A DNA stretch of 64,000 nucleotides from Cycloclasticus sp. symbiont of Poecilosclerida sp. M (GCA_002101225.1 LWTN01000243.1:1-64000); one strand, 5' to 3'; counted from the first letter of the stretch, positions 37,578-46,262 are shown. The notes: generated from the letters alone by a model not told the origin. Numbers and translations: made by a program.

Positions 37578-38132
37578 ATGATTCTAAATATTCCAACCCT
37601 GTTGACCTTGCTGCGGATTGCGCTAATTCCAGTGCTAATAGCGGTCTTTTATTGGCCAAATGAAGAAGCGAGAACGTGGTGCACGATTATTCTTATAACC
37701 TCATCATTAACAGATTGGTTTGATGGGTTTCTGGCCCGCCAGTTAAACCTTCAAACACCGTTTGGAGAGTTTTTAGACCCCGTGGCAGATAAGTTAACAG
37801 TCGTCGTTATTTTGGTCTTAATTGTGCAGGCGAATCCGCATGTTTATGTTGCTATACCGGCCGCTATCATTATTGGTCGGGAGGTATTCGTTGCCTCATT
37901 GCGTGAGTGGATGGCCGAATTGGGAAAGCGAGCAGCGTTAAAGGTTTCTTGGATTGGCAAGTGTAAGACGGGTTTCCAAATGTTAGCAATGGTCTGCTTA
38001 CTTTATAGCCAAAACTTGTTCGGAATACCTGTGGAAATGATTGGATTGGTTGCTATTTATATCGCCGCAATCTTAACGCTTTGGTCATTGTGGCAATACA
38101 TCGAATTAGCGTTGCCGGAATTTAAGAAATAG
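37578..38132 (+). CDS. pgsA: CDP-diacylglycerol-glycerol-3-phosphate 3-phosphatidyltransferase
   Basis: PgsA commits CDP-diacylglycerol to phosphatidylglycerol synthesis in the inner membrane. The CDP-alcohol phosphotransferase signature is canonical: TDWFDGFLARQLNLQTPFGEFLDPVADK. IPTLLTLLRIALIP at the start is a family hallmark. The track starts at a TTG; ATG at 37578 (MILNIPTLL) is preferred and gives 184 aa. Its active-site spacing provides a useful contrast to the cassette-borne relative at 13066. Confidence 0.96.
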   Translation: MILNIPTLLTLLRIALIPVLIAVFYWPNEEARTWCTIILITSSLTDWFDGFLARQLNLQTPFGEFLDPVADKLTVVVILVLIVQANPHVYVAIPAAIIIGREVFVASLREWMAELGKRAALKVSWIGKCKTGFQMLAMVCLLYSQNLFGIPVEMIGLVAIYIAAILTLWSLWQYIELALPEFKK

Positions 38133-38145
38133 TCGGTATTCCGAC

Positions 38146-38173
38146 TTGACAGTTCACCCACGGAAGATAGAAT
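38146..38173 (+). promoter_or_regulatory. Sigma70 promoter of tRNA-Gly/tRNA-Cys
   Basis: Perfect TTGACA (38146-38151), a 16-nt spacer and TAGAAT (38168-38173) lie just before tRNA-Gly. A GTCGG-TATT-CCGAC hairpin at 38132-38145 overlaps the pgsA stop and abuts the -35 box. Confidence 0.8.
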
Positions 38174-38186
38174 ACACGGCTTAAAT

Positions 38187-38261
38187 GCGGGAATAGCTCA
38201 GTGGTAGAGCACAACCTTGCCAAGGTTGGGGTCGCGAGTTCGAATCTCGTTTCCCGCTCCA
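38187..38261 (+). tRNA. tRNA-Gly (GCC)
   Basis: The cloverleaf starts GCGGGAATAGCTCAG, has anticodon loop TTGCCAA (anticodon GCC), T arm AGTTCGAATCT and encoded CCA. Acceptor arms GCGGGAA and TTCCCGC pair fully. Order pgsA-tRNA-Gly-tRNA-Cys equals E. coli pgsA-glyW-cysT. Confidence 0.97.
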
Positions 38262-38306
38262 ATTTCTAATCGTGATTCCACCATGGTTTTCGTATAAAGT
38301 CCCTCC

Positions 38307-38380
38307 GGCTGAGTGGCAGAGTGGTTATGCAGCGGCCTGCAAAGCCGTGTACAGCGGTTCGATTCCGCTCTCAGCCTCCA
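38307..38380 (+). tRNA. tRNA-Cys (GCA)
   Basis: The 74-nt cloverleaf begins GGCTGAGTGGCAGAG, has anticodon loop CTGCAAA (anticodon GCA), discriminator U73 and encoded CCA, as usual for tRNA-Cys. In E. coli a tRNA-Leu follows; here an integrase-bearing island follows, so this tRNA or a lost tRNA-Leu may have been the attachment site. Confidence 0.97.
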
Positions 38381-38484
38381 TTTACACATTTCTTAACGTC
38401 CCATATCGTACTAAACCCCTTTGTTTTAAAGGCATTTCTGGGTAGTTGTTGTCTTTTGTCATCCCATGACATTCCTTGACATAC

Positions 38485-38540
38485 CCCCCAACTTTGGGGG
38501 GTAACTTTGGGGGTAACTGTTACCTCTAAAAAGGAGTTAC
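38485..38540. repeat. Repeated GGGGGTAAC motifs upstream of the integrase (possible arm-type sites)
   Basis: ACTTTGGGGGGTAACTTTGG and the following GGGGGTAACTG are tandem copies of TTTGGGGGTAAC, with inverted copies ACCCCCCAA (38483) and GTTACCCCCAAA just before the integrase ATG. A further direct copy TTTGGGGGTAACT occurs at 40149-40161, so the 13-bp form at 38506-38518 brackets the island. Such short repeats near tyrosine integrase genes often are integrase arm-binding sites. Confidence 0.5.
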
Positions 38541-38546
38541 CCCCAA

Positions 38547-39302
38547 ATGCCATTAACAGATATAAAAACCAAGAGCCTAAAAGGTGGCGTAAAGCCTAAT
38601 GGAGATAAAACCAAAAAGCCTTATCGTGTAACAGATGAAAAGGGGCTGTATATTGAAGTCCCGCTAAAAGGTAGAAAGCGTTGGCGGTTTAAGTTTCGTA
38701 TTGGTGGAAAAGAAAAAAGGTTGTCACTTGGTGTTTACCCAGAAGTGACGCTGAAGTCAGCCAGAAAAAAGCGTGATGAATATAGGGCGTTAGTTGCGGA
38801 TGGTGTAGACCCGTCCATCATGCGAAAAGTAAAAAAACTAACGGTAGCAGGTGAAGGTAGTTTTGAATCCATAGCGCGTGAGTGGCACGGCAAATTTGGT
38901 AAAAACTGGAGCGATTCCCATACGGCAAGAACAATCAAACACCTTGAAAATAATATATTCCCTTGGTTGGGGGCAATGCCAATTAACGATATTAAGCCTG
39001 TTGAATTATTGGCCACATTAAAACGAATTGAAAGTAGGGGTGCGCTTGATACGGTTCATAGGGTGCGGGGTATCTGTTCATCTGTTTTTAAGTACGCAGT
39101 TACAACAGGGCAAGGTGAAAGAAACCAAGCCGCCGATTTAATAGGGGCTATTCCACGCACCGAAACAAAGCATCATGCGGCTATCACCGACCCAGTGGGT
39201 GAGCAAACTATACAAGCCATTGAGGCTGGCAATATCATCCGTGTGCTAATACAAGGCGGCGGCAGATTTAATAGACAAAGCCAGCATCACGTTAGGGGTT
39301 AA
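38547..39302 (+). pseudogene. P4-type tyrosine integrase, truncated (catalytic domain lost)
   Basis: The first ~215 residues are a normal P4-like integrase: the N-terminal DUF4102 arm-binding domain (YRVTDEKGLYIEVPLKGRK; RLSLGVYPEVTLKSARKKR) and the SAM-like core-binding domain (SFESIAREWHGKFGKNWSDSH). Homology ends at KHHAAITDP, exactly where the catalytic domain should begin; the remaining ~35 residues are unrelated. The Arg/His/Tyr recombinase residues are missing, so it cannot recombine. It sits behind tRNA-Cys, the usual location of such islands. Confidence 0.88.
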
Positions 39303-39429
39303 CCAACGCTTTGCCAGTGCCACGGTAATCAATAATGAATATTCATCGCCTAAGGATGTTGTGCTATCAGGTAAAGAACTAGAGGATGAACTTAAGAGGC
39401 GTGACTTACCTATGTTGGACTTGGATTAG
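39253..39429 (+). pseudogene. C-terminal scrap of a phage-like protein
   Basis: In the frame one step from the integrase tail an open stretch reads AAADLIDKASITLGVNQRF then ATVINNEYSSPKDVVLSGKELEDELKRRDLPM before a stop at 39429. The regular amphipathic composition suggests a genuine protein end, possibly a small phage DNA-binding or terminase-like protein. It has no start codon and is fused to the integrase remnant by deletion. Identity is uncertain. Confidence 0.4.
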
Positions 39430-39542
39430 CAAGCAAGGCAACTATTGACGGTGTTCGATATGGAATCGAAGGCTTATCGGCCGATACCTGTAAAGCCGAC
39501 TGCGGTTTGTGGGTGACACAGTAGCCTTTTAGCTACTTATGT

Positions 39543-39554
39543 TATACTTGTATA
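39543..39554. promoter_or_regulatory. Candidate operator/-10 region of the toxin-antitoxin pair
   Basis: TATAC-TT-GTATA is an inverted repeat with 5-bp arms that also contains a -10-like TATACT, 27 nt before the antitoxin ATG. RHH antitoxins commonly repress their own operon by binding such palindromes over the promoter. Confidence 0.4.
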
Positions 39555-39580
39555 CCCATTCCATTAACGAGGCTATTCCC

Positions 39581-39808
39581 ATGAGTAGACAAGCAGCGAT
39601 TAGGTTAGCAGATAAAACATACGACAGGTTACAAGAGCTTGCTGAAAAAACAGGACGTACAGCTACGTTTTATATGCGTGAAGCCATTGAGACGCACTTA
39701 GAAGACCTTGAAGACGTTTACCTAGCAGAACAAACGCTTGAGCAAGTCAAGCGTGGAAAACAGCGCACCTTCTCACTAAGCGAGGTTGAGCGTGAGTTGG
39801 AAAATTGA
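39581..39808 (+). CDS. RHH-type antitoxin of a RelBE/ParDE-like pair
   Basis: The 75-aa product starts MSRQAAIRLADKTYDRLQELAEKTGRTATFYMREAIE, a typical ribbon-helix-helix (CopG/RelB-like) DNA-binding domain, followed by an acidic helix (HLEDLEDVYLAEQTLEQVKRG) that should wrap the toxin. ATG at 39581 has GAGG upstream and is preferred to the track start at 39539. The gene overlaps the toxin gene by 17 nt, the usual TA arrangement. It probably represses its own promoter. Confidence 0.88.
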   Translation: MSRQAAIRLADKTYDRLQELAEKTGRTATFYMREAIETHLEDLEDVYLAEQTLEQVKRGKQRTFSLSEVERELEN

Positions 39809-40061
39809 GCTAACAGACCAAGCATTAAAGCAACTTAAAAAAATGGGGCAAGGTGAAGCGAGGCGCATCACTCACTATCTAAGAAAACGAATTGAACCGT
39901 TGGATAATCCACGTCAGCTAGGCAAAAACCTAAAAGGTGGCTTGTCAGAACTTTGGCGTTATCGCGTGGGTGACTATCGCTTGATATGCGAGATTAGAGA
40001 AAATGAATTAATCGTTCTAGTGGTACGCATAGGACACCGTAAAGGCGTTTACCAGAAATAA
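39792..40061 (+). CDS. RelE/ParE-superfamily toxin
   Basis: The ~89-aa basic protein has the family pattern: WKIELTDQALKQLKKMGQGEARRI at the N-terminus, LKGGLSELWRYRVGDYRLICEI in the middle and VLVVRIGHRKGVYQK at the end. The conserved RYRVGDYR and the C-terminal basic residues suggest RelE-like mRNA cleavage, though ParE-like gyrase inhibition cannot be excluded. GTG at 39792 with GAGG six bases upstream is preferred over TTG at 39786. It overlaps the antitoxin gene. The pair probably stabilised the island. Confidence 0.88.
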   Translation: MSWKIELTDQALKQLKKMGQGEARRITHYLRKRIEPLDNPRQLGKNLKGGLSELWRYRVGDYRLICEIRENELIVLVVRIGHRKGVYQK

Positions 40062-40384
40062 CGTACGCTACGTCCCACTCATCACCAACGACGCGCATTA
40101 GGTCAAGTCAGCAATATAACGGGTTAAAAAAGAAGTTAAGAAAAAATATTTGGGGGTAACTATTAACTTTCAAATCTCTAAATCCTTTTGTACCAATGGC
40201 TGTGGGGTTTAATTAGGCTGTGCTCTCACCACATGTTCTCTTAAGTTTAACTATCTTTTTGATTTAAAAACACACCTTCAAATAAAGAAACTAACACTGT
40301 TATATCGTATACTTACGACACATATAATTGCGCTATTGCGAGTGCATTAATTCGTATTAATTTAAAGATCAATTTGGAGATAAA
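40062..40384. other. Non-coding interval between TA pair and icd
   Basis: No gene is seen. It includes the right-hand copy of TTTGGGGGTAACT (40149-40161), which may mark the island's end, and the icd promoter region with TATAAT at 40323-40328. The rest is AT-rich without clear structure. Confidence 0.5.
40300..40328 (+). promoter_or_regulatory. Candidate promoter of icd
   Basis: A perfect TATAAT (40323-40328) lies 57 nt before the icd ATG; the hexamer 17 nt upstream, TTATAT, is a poor -35. The ribosome site GGAGAT precedes the start codon at 40385. Confidence 0.45.
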
Positions 40385-42616
40385 ATGGCTGCGAAGAAGT
40401 CCAAAATAATTTATACCTTAACGGATGAAGCGCCTTTGTTGGCAACCGCGTCTTTGTTACCTATCATTGAGACGTTTACTTCAGCAGCTGATATTGAGGT
40501 GGCTTTAAGTGATATTTCGCTGGCTTCACGAATTCTTGCGGCATTTTCGGATAAATTAAAAGACAACCAAAAAGTTGATGATGCGCTTGCAGAGCTGGGC
40601 CGTTTAACGCAGTTTTCGGATACTAACATTATCAAATTGCCAAATATTAGCGCATCCATACCGCAACTAAAATTAGCGATTAGCGAGTTGCAGGATAAAG
40701 GCTATAACATTCCTGATTTCCCAGAATCCCCGAGCACTAAAGAGGAGCGTGCAACACTGCAACGCTACGAGAAAACATTAGGCAGTGCAGTAAACCCAGT
40801 TTTAAGAGAAGGTAACTCTGACCGAAGAGCGCCAAGAGCGGTTAAGGATTACGCGCGTAAAAATCCACACTCTATAGGTAAGTGGAGTCAAGCATCGCGC
40901 ACCCACGTTTCGCATATGCACGCGGGTGATTTTTATTGCAGCGAAAAAAGCTTGACCCTAGATAAAGCTTGCAACGTCAAAATAGAATTCGTTTCTAAAA
41001 GTGGTGATGTAACAGTTTTAAAAGAGAACACGCCTCTTTTAAAGGGTGAAATCATAGATAGCATGTTCATGAGTAAAAAAGCGCTGTGCCAGTTTCTTGA
41101 AGAGGAACTGGAAGATGCGAGAGAAACGGGTGTTATGTTCTCTTTTCACGTTAAGGCCACCATGATGAAGGTATCGCATCCTATTGTTTTCGGGCACGCG
41201 GTTAAAATTTATTATAAAGACCTCTTTGAAAAACACGGTGAGTTGTTTGATAAATTAGGCGTAAACCCGAATGATGGCTTAAGTAGTGTTTACGATCATA
41301 TTGAGACGCTTCCGGCGTCAATTAAGGAAGAAATTCTTGCCGATATGCACGCGTGTTACGAAACACGTCCAGAGTTAGCGATGGTGGATTCTGCTAAGGG
41401 AATTTCTAACCTGCATACGCCTAATGAAGTGATTGTAGATGCATCAATGCCAGCCATGATTCGCTCTGGTGGCAAAATGTGGGGCCCAGACGGAAAGCTT
41501 AAAGATACCAAGGCAGTTATGCCTGAAAGTACTTTTGCAAGAATTTATCAAGAAATTATTAATTTCTGCAAAACGCACGGAGCGTTTGACCCAACAACAA
41601 TGGGGAGTGTACCTAATGTTGGCCTGATGGCGCAAAAGGCGGAAGAGTATGGTTCGCACGATAAGACATTTGAAATGGTAGCCGATGGCAGTACGCGCAT
41701 TGTTGATGAGGGTGGGAATGTTCTTCTCGAAATGGACGTCGAAGAAGGCGATATTTGGCGGATGTGCCAAGTAAAAGATGCGCCTATTCAAGACTGGGTA
41801 AAGTTGGCTGTGTCTCGTGCCTGCTTATCAGGAACAACGGCTGTTTTTTGGTTAGATGAATATCGTCCCCATGAATTTGAGCTGATTAAAAAGGTAAGAA
41901 AATATCTAGAAGAATATGATTTGTCTGGTCTCGATATTCACATTATGTCGCAACAGCGGGCCATGCGTTTTACGCTTGAGCGAATTATTCGTGGCAAAGA
42001 TACGATCTCTGTAACAGGCAATATTTTACGTGACTATCTAACTGATTTATTCCCAATTTTGGAGCTAGGAACCAGCGCAAAAATGCTCTCTATTGTGCCT
42101 CTTATGGCAGGTGGGGGATTGTTTGAAACAGGTGCGGGTGGCTCAGCACCCAAACACGTTAAACAGCTGACGGAAGAAAATCACCTGCGTTGGGATTCAC
42201 TCGGCGAGTTTTTAGCATTGGGAGCATCTCTCGAAGATATAGGGCAAAAAAATGATAACGTGAAAGCCATGGTGCTGGCCAAAACATTAGATATTGCGGT
42301 TGGTAAGTTATTGGAAAATGGTAAGTCTCCGTCGCGCAAAACTGGTGAGCTAGACAACCGGGGTAGTCACTTTTATTTAGCACTGTATTGGGCGCAAGCT
42401 TTAGTGGCTCAAACAGAGAGTTCAGAGTTACAGGCAAGTTTTAAAGCGCTAGCTAAGGCCTTGCTAGACAATGAACAAGCTATTGTGGATGATTTAACAA
42501 CTGATCAATGGCATTCGGTCGACTTAGGTGGATATTTCTTAATCGACGAAGAAAAGATGAATCAGATTATGCGCCCATCCAAAGCATTTAATGATGCGTT
42601 GGCTTCTATGGGGTGA
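40385..42616 (+). CDS. icd: Isocitrate dehydrogenase (NADP), monomeric type
   Basis: It decarboxylates isocitrate to 2-oxoglutarate with NADP. At 743 aa and with the start [21 protein letters not shown] it is the large monomeric IDH, not the 45-kDa dimeric enzyme. Conserved runs include [40 protein letters not shown], and [28 protein letters not shown]. It follows the island and stands alone. Together with acnB it covers two successive TCA-cycle steps in the window. Confidence 0.97.
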   Translation: MAAKKSKIIYTLTDEAPLLATASLLPIIETFTSAADIEVALSDISLASRILAAFSDKLKDNQKVDDALAELGRLTQFSDTNIIKLPNISASIPQLKLAISELQDKGYNIPDFPESPSTKEERATLQRYEKTLGSAVNPVLREGNSDRRAPRAVKDYARKNPHSIGKWSQASRTHVSHMHAGDFYCSEKSLTLDKACNVKIEFVSKSGDVTVLKENTPLLKGEIIDSMFMSKKALCQFLEEELEDARETGVMFSFHVKATMMKVSHPIVFGHAVKIYYKDLFEKHGELFDKLGVNPNDGLSSVYDHIETLPASIKEEILADMHACYETRPELAMVDSAKGISNLHTPNEVIVDASMPAMIRSGGKMWGPDGKLKDTKAVMPESTFARIYQEIINFCKTHGAFDPTTMGSVPNVGLMAQKAEEYGSHDKTFEMVADGSTRIVDEGGNVLLEMDVEEGDIWRMCQVKDAPIQDWVKLAVSRACLSGTTAVFWLDEYRPHEFELIKKVRKYLEEYDLSGLDIHIMSQQRAMRFTLERIIRGKDTISVTGNILRDYLTDLFPILELGTSAKMLSIVPLMAGGGLFETGAGGSAPKHVKQLTEENHLRWDSLGEFLALGASLEDIGQKNDNVKAMVLAKTLDIAVGKLLENGKSPSRKTGELDNRGSHFYLALYWAQALVAQTESSELQASFKALAKALLDNEQAIVDDLTTDQWHSVDLGGYFLIDEEKMNQIMRPSKAFNDALASMG

Positions 42617-42632
42617 AGGGTTAAGAAACTAT

Positions 42633-43091
42633 TTAATGAACGTCGCGACTGGCGACATAGAGTAAATCTTGGTGTGTGCTTCCGTTTGCCGGATATTCAG
42701 CGATGCCAATTTTTGCGTTGAGCTTTATACGTGAGCCATCGTCTAAGAAGATGGGTTCAGCTAATTTATTTTTTAGTTTTTCTACCACGATGGCGACGTG
42801 ATTCTCGCTCGTTTGAATAGATAAGTTCGCGAACTCCATACCTTGAATGTGGGCGTAAATATCAGACTCTCGTGACCTTAAGAGCAAGCGCTCAGTGATA
42901 GCTTGTAATGCCAGATTATTTTGTTTTTTATTGATACTTTCAACTAAGCCATCGAATTTTATATATAGCATCACAACCTTTGCGTGCGCTCTTGCGCTAA
43001 AGCACAGTAGGTGCTCCCCTAGGTCTTCAAACTCAACTGCAGAAGGCAGTGTTTGAGGTATGTCGATGTATTTACTACTTACGGAACTCAT
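42633..43091 (-). CDS. Degenerate GGDEF-domain protein
   Basis: The 152-aa protein follows the diguanylate cyclase fold pattern (FDGLVESINKKQNNLALQAITERL; then KIGIAEYPANG near the end), but the GGDEF motif is replaced by GMEFANL in IQGMEFANLS, and the first metal-binding segment is altered. It therefore should lack c-di-GMP synthesis and could bind a nucleotide or act structurally. There is no sensor domain or membrane helix. It converges with icd and diverges from the histidine kinase gene. Confidence 0.72.
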   Translation of the reverse strand: MSSVSSKYIDIPQTLPSAVEFEDLGEHLLCFSARAHAKVVMLYIKFDGLVESINKKQNNLALQAITERLLLRSRESDIYAHIQGMEFANLSIQTSENHVAIVVEKLKNKLAEPIFLDDGSRIKLNAKIGIAEYPANGSTHQDLLYVASRDVH

Positions 43092-43265
43092 GCTTTAAAT
43101 ATGGCAGATATTTCTAATAAAGCTAGTCTTTAGCAGGGTTTTGCTACTTAGCACACGAATTGCTTCGTTAGAAACAGTATTTGAATGCGTCAAATTGTCG
43201 CAGGTACTCGTTGCAGGCGTTAGATGCTGGTAAAGTGCCCATCTAACAATAAGATATAAATAGTC

Positions 43266-44540
43266 ATGGGTACGCATAAAGTCACAATTTTCACTACAAG
43301 CGAAGATTTACGTCGTTTATTGTTTTTGCGTGCGCTGAGTATTGTCGGGCAACTATTTGCCATTATGGTGGCGGTTAATTATTTAGAAATGACCTTGCCG
43401 CTTATACCTTTAGCGCTTGTGCTATCGGCTTTATTTGTGTGGAGCTTTTTGTCATATCTTTCGTTGAAAGATGAAATGAAATTAACCGAAAACGCCTTTT
43501 TTGTTCAGCTCTGTGTCGATGTGCTTGCGCTGACAGCTGTGTTATACCTTACAGGCGGTGCAACGAACCCATTCGCCTGGTTCTTATTAGTGCCTCATAG
43601 CATTGCCTCTACGTTGTTAGCAAGGCCATACGCGTGGGCAATGGCGGTCACTATATCGGTAGCCTATACGGCAATTGTGTTTTTCTATCAGCCGCTATTA
43701 CACCTCGACCACCCGATGGAGATGGGGTTAGGTGGGCACTTTCAAGATCATATCGTTGGTATGTGGATTGGTTTTGTTCTATCTGCATTTTTGATGGCTT
43801 ATTTTGTCGCGGGTATGGCCGAGTCGCTGCGACGAAGAAATGACTTACTCGCCAGCATGCAGCAAAAAATGTTTCGAGATGAAAGGTTGGTTGCGCTGGG
43901 TACTTTAGCTGCAGGAGCGGCGCATGAGCTAGGTACGCCATTGAGCACAGTGGATATCATTACGCATGAGTTAGAGCTTGAGTTAACTAAACCTGAGTAT
44001 AAACTTATTGCGAAAAAGCTAAAAATTATTCAAGGGCAAGTAAAGCGATGCAAGCAAGCGCTTTCGAGTATTACAGAAACAGCCACTCAGGAGCGTTATG
44101 ACGCTGGGCAACTCATGCCTGTTGACGTGTATTTGAGAAATATCTTAAATCAGTGGAGAGTGTCACATTTAGATGTTGTGTTAGAGGAGAGCTTTCATGG
44201 TGACGCGTTAGTGCCAACGATTATTTCAGACCTTTCGATTAGTCATGCGTTAATTAATGTTTTAGATAATGCAGCGCAAGCCTCGCCATACCAAGTTTCC
44301 TTTTCTGCTAATTGGAACGACAAAGAGTTTCAAGTGGTTATTGAAGATGAAGGTGTTGGGGTTGATGAGGAGCAGCTTGCCAAGCTGGGTGAAGAGCCCG
44401 TGTCATCCAAAAACTCTGGTTTAGGTATTGGGCTGCATTTATCCAAAGTATCTGTCGAACGTGTTGCTGGACAGATAATTTGGAAAAACCGAAAACCACG
44501 TGGTTTGCAGGTAAGCATTACCATTCCTTTAGGTGTTTAA
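43266..44540 (+). CDS. regB: RegB/PrrB-type redox-sensing histidine kinase
   Basis: RegB-type kinases sense redox or quinone state and phosphorylate RegA. About six membrane helices fill residues 15-190, with the family's quinone-related motif GGATNPF (LTGGATNPFAWFLLVP). The H-box is GAAHELGTPLSTVDI, and a Cys in VKRCKQALSSI occupies the place of the redox-active Cys265 of Rhodobacter RegB. N, G1 and G2 boxes are NVLDNAAQASP, EDEGVGVD and GLGIGLHLSK. The response regulator follows after 3 nt. Confidence 0.92.
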   Translation: MGTHKVTIFTTSEDLRRLLFLRALSIVGQLFAIMVAVNYLEMTLPLIPLALVLSALFVWSFLSYLSLKDEMKLTENAFFVQLCVDVLALTAVLYLTGGATNPFAWFLLVPHSIASTLLARPYAWAMAVTISVAYTAIVFFYQPLLHLDHPMEMGLGGHFQDHIVGMWIGFVLSAFLMAYFVAGMAESLRRRNDLLASMQQKMFRDERLVALGTLAAGAAHELGTPLSTVDIITHELELELTKPEYKLIAKKLKIIQGQVKRCKQALSSITETATQERYDAGQLMPVDVYLRNILNQWRVSHLDVVLEESFHGDALVPTIISDLSISHALINVLDNAAQASPYQVSFSANWNDKEFQVVIEDEGVGVDEEQLAKLGEEPVSSKNSGLGIGLHLSKVSVERVAGQIIWKNRKPRGLQVSITIPLGV

Positions 44541-44543
44541 GAA

Positions 44544-45083
44544 ATGATAGGGCACGCTAAAAGGTTGATGCTTATTGACGACGACGAGGTGTTGTGTGAC
44601 ACCCTGTGCAATGCATTTACACGGCGCGGTTTTGAGGTAAAAACGGCGTGTGATCAAGTAAGTGCTGAAAAAGTTATCGAGTCTTTTTGTCCAGAATTGG
44701 CCGTCGTTGATTTGCGCTTAGGTCAAAGTTCCGGGCTGCATATCATTAAGCTTCTTAAACAAAAGGATGAAAACACTAAAATTGTGATGCTAACGGGCTT
44801 TGCAAATATAGCAACGGCGGTAGAAGCGGTAAAGCTCGGTGCTATGCAATATATAACTAAGCCGGCTAATGTCGATGAGATTTTATCCGCTTTTGATAAG
44901 ATAGCTCCAGATGTCGATACAGTGCCGCCAGAGCAGCCTTTATCTGTCAAGCGACTAGAGTGGGAGCATATGCACCAAGTGCTTCAATTATGCGATGGAA
45001 ATATTTCACAAGCCGCGAGGCTGCTCAATATGCATCGCCGCACATTGCAAAGAAAGCTCGCTAAGAAGCCCGTTAGGTCTTGA
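44544..45083 (+). CDS. regA: RegA/PrrA-type response regulator
   Basis: The receiver domain has LMLIDDDEVLCDTL, the phospho-acceptor Asp in AVVDLRLGQSSG and the Lys in YITKPANVDE. A short linker with prolines (DTVPPEQPLSVKRLEWEH) leads to a Fis-type helix-turn-helix ending in NISQAARLLNMHRRTLQRKLAKKPV, almost the invariant RegA recognition helix. The 179-aa size is right. Such regulators control respiration, carbon fixation and redox-dependent genes; the regulon here is unknown. Confidence 0.93.
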   Translation: MIGHAKRLMLIDDDEVLCDTLCNAFTRRGFEVKTACDQVSAEKVIESFCPELAVVDLRLGQSSGLHIIKLLKQKDENTKIVMLTGFANIATAVEAVKLGAMQYITKPANVDEILSAFDKIAPDVDTVPPEQPLSVKRLEWEHMHQVLQLCDGNISQAARLLNMHRRTLQRKLAKKPVRS

Positions 45084-45088
45084 AGGTT

Positions 45089-45973
45089 TTACAAGCCTCG
45101 TAACCACTCTGGAATAAGCTGTGTTTCGCCTTGAGATGCAGAGTTGAGCTGCTTTAGTAGATTCTCTTTATCTCTAGGTAAGTTTCCTTTTAGAGGTAAG
45201 GCGTTAGAGGCATGGTTGGAACGGAATATCATGGGCTTTTCTGGCGATAACAAAGAAATGAGCAGCTCTAATTCTTGTAACACAGCTAAGTCATTTTGTG
45301 CTTCAAAAGTGCGTTTTTGTCGTTCAAATTTTTGCAAGAATTCGGCTTGAATACCTTCTTCTAGCGTGAGTTGCAGCGTCGATAGGAACGTAAGCTTTAA
45401 ACTATTCACGAGTTCGGCCGTTTGCTGAATATGTTCACGCCAATAGTGTTTTCCGCCTAGCCCTAAAATAACGGTAGCGGATACCTTCATTCTTGCGTCG
45501 GTTGCTTTGGTTAAACCAACTTTCATCTTTTCGGGTGTAGCGCCTTTTGTTATGCACTTTAAAAGATTCGCGTTACCGGTTTCTATGCCGTAGTACAGCA
45601 GTGTTAATCCAGCGGCTTTTAGATCTTTGAGTTCCCCCATCGTCTTAGTGAGTAAGTTATTGGGTAAGGCGTAACTGCTCACGCGGCGCAAATGGAGGAA
45701 GTGCTGGTGCAAGGCATTGAGTATCGTGAGCAAGCTAGCCGTGTCGCGATATAAGGCGTCACCATCGGCTAGAAAAACACGTCGCGTGTTGGGCTGAGTT
45801 TTAGCGGCGGTTTCAATTTCAGCTAAAACTATATCGAGTGGCTTTTCGTTAAACGTTTTGTCGCGATACATCGAGCAAAAGCTACAGCGGTTAAAGCTGC
45901 AACCCTCAGTCACTTGAAAAATTAAGCTGTTAGCTTCAGAAGGAGGGCGGTAAAGGGGATAGGTATATTCCAT
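45089..45973 (-). CDS. Radical SAM protein of unknown reaction
   Basis: The 294-aa protein has a cysteine cluster GCSFNRCSFCSMYRD, spaced CX4CX2C rather than the common CX3CX2C, followed by a TIM-barrel pattern (RRVFLADGDALYRD; LTLLYYGIETGNANLLK; VSATVILGLGG). The order recalls Elp3/HemN-like radical SAM enzymes; ADGDAL and YGIETGN are shared by a family often annotated only as radical SAM protein. No partner gene suggests a substrate. It converges with regA, 5 nt away. Confidence 0.85.
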   Translation of the reverse strand: MEYTYPLYRPPSEANSLIFQVTEGCSFNRCSFCSMYRDKTFNEKPLDIVLAEIETAAKTQPNTRRVFLADGDALYRDTASLLTILNALHQHFLHLRRVSSYALPNNLLTKTMGELKDLKAAGLTLLYYGIETGNANLLKCITKGATPEKMKVGLTKATDARMKVSATVILGLGGKHYWREHIQQTAELVNSLKLTFLSTLQLTLEEGIQAEFLQKFERQKRTFEAQNDLAVLQELELLISLLSPEKPMIFRSNHASNALPLKGNLPRDKENLLKQLNSASQGETQLIPEWLRGL

Positions 45974-46079
45974 AAAAAGGTGTCAAAGGCACTTAAATGA
46001 GTAAAACTTTATTGTCGCTCCTTGATTGATGGAACGCAATCGTGGACAATCCTCATCCTGATTGAAACCAATGAACAAT

Positions 46080-46190
46080 GGTGACTTATGTCGGTCCCCT
46101 CGCAATGTGAAGTTGTGAATCCCGCCAGGCCCGAAAGGGAGCAACGGCAGCAGCGGAATTGTGTGCTGGGTGTGGCTGGCATGAGTTACC
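46080..46190 (+). ncRNA. ffs: Signal recognition particle 4.5S RNA
   Basis: The 111-nt segment has the bacterial SRP hallmarks: GTCGGTCCCCTCGCAA near the 5' end, the Ffh-binding core CCAGGCCCGAAAGGGAGCA with a GNRA-like tetraloop, and GTGTGCTGGGTGTGGCTGGC toward the 3' end. The termini GGTGACTTATG and CATGAGTTACC pair to close the helix. It lies 72 nt before dnaX, a frequent arrangement. ORF 45983-46192 on the other strand is a shadow of it. A T-rich tail follows. Confidence 0.93.
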
Positions 46191-46262
46191 ACCCCTCCTT
46201 TTACTGTAAAAACAAACGCAATAGTTTCTTGTTAGTTAGAGCTTTGTTACCCTAATGGTCTT

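Noticed and set aside
38198-38389. 63-aa minus-strand ORF
   Set aside because: It is the antisense of tRNA-Gly and tRNA-Cys.
39539-39580. Upstream start of the antitoxin
   Set aside because: The segment contains the promoter palindrome, and ATG at 39581 has the better ribosome site.
45983-46192. 69-aa minus-strand ORF
   Set aside because: It lies fully across the 4.5S RNA gene and has no independent coding evidence.
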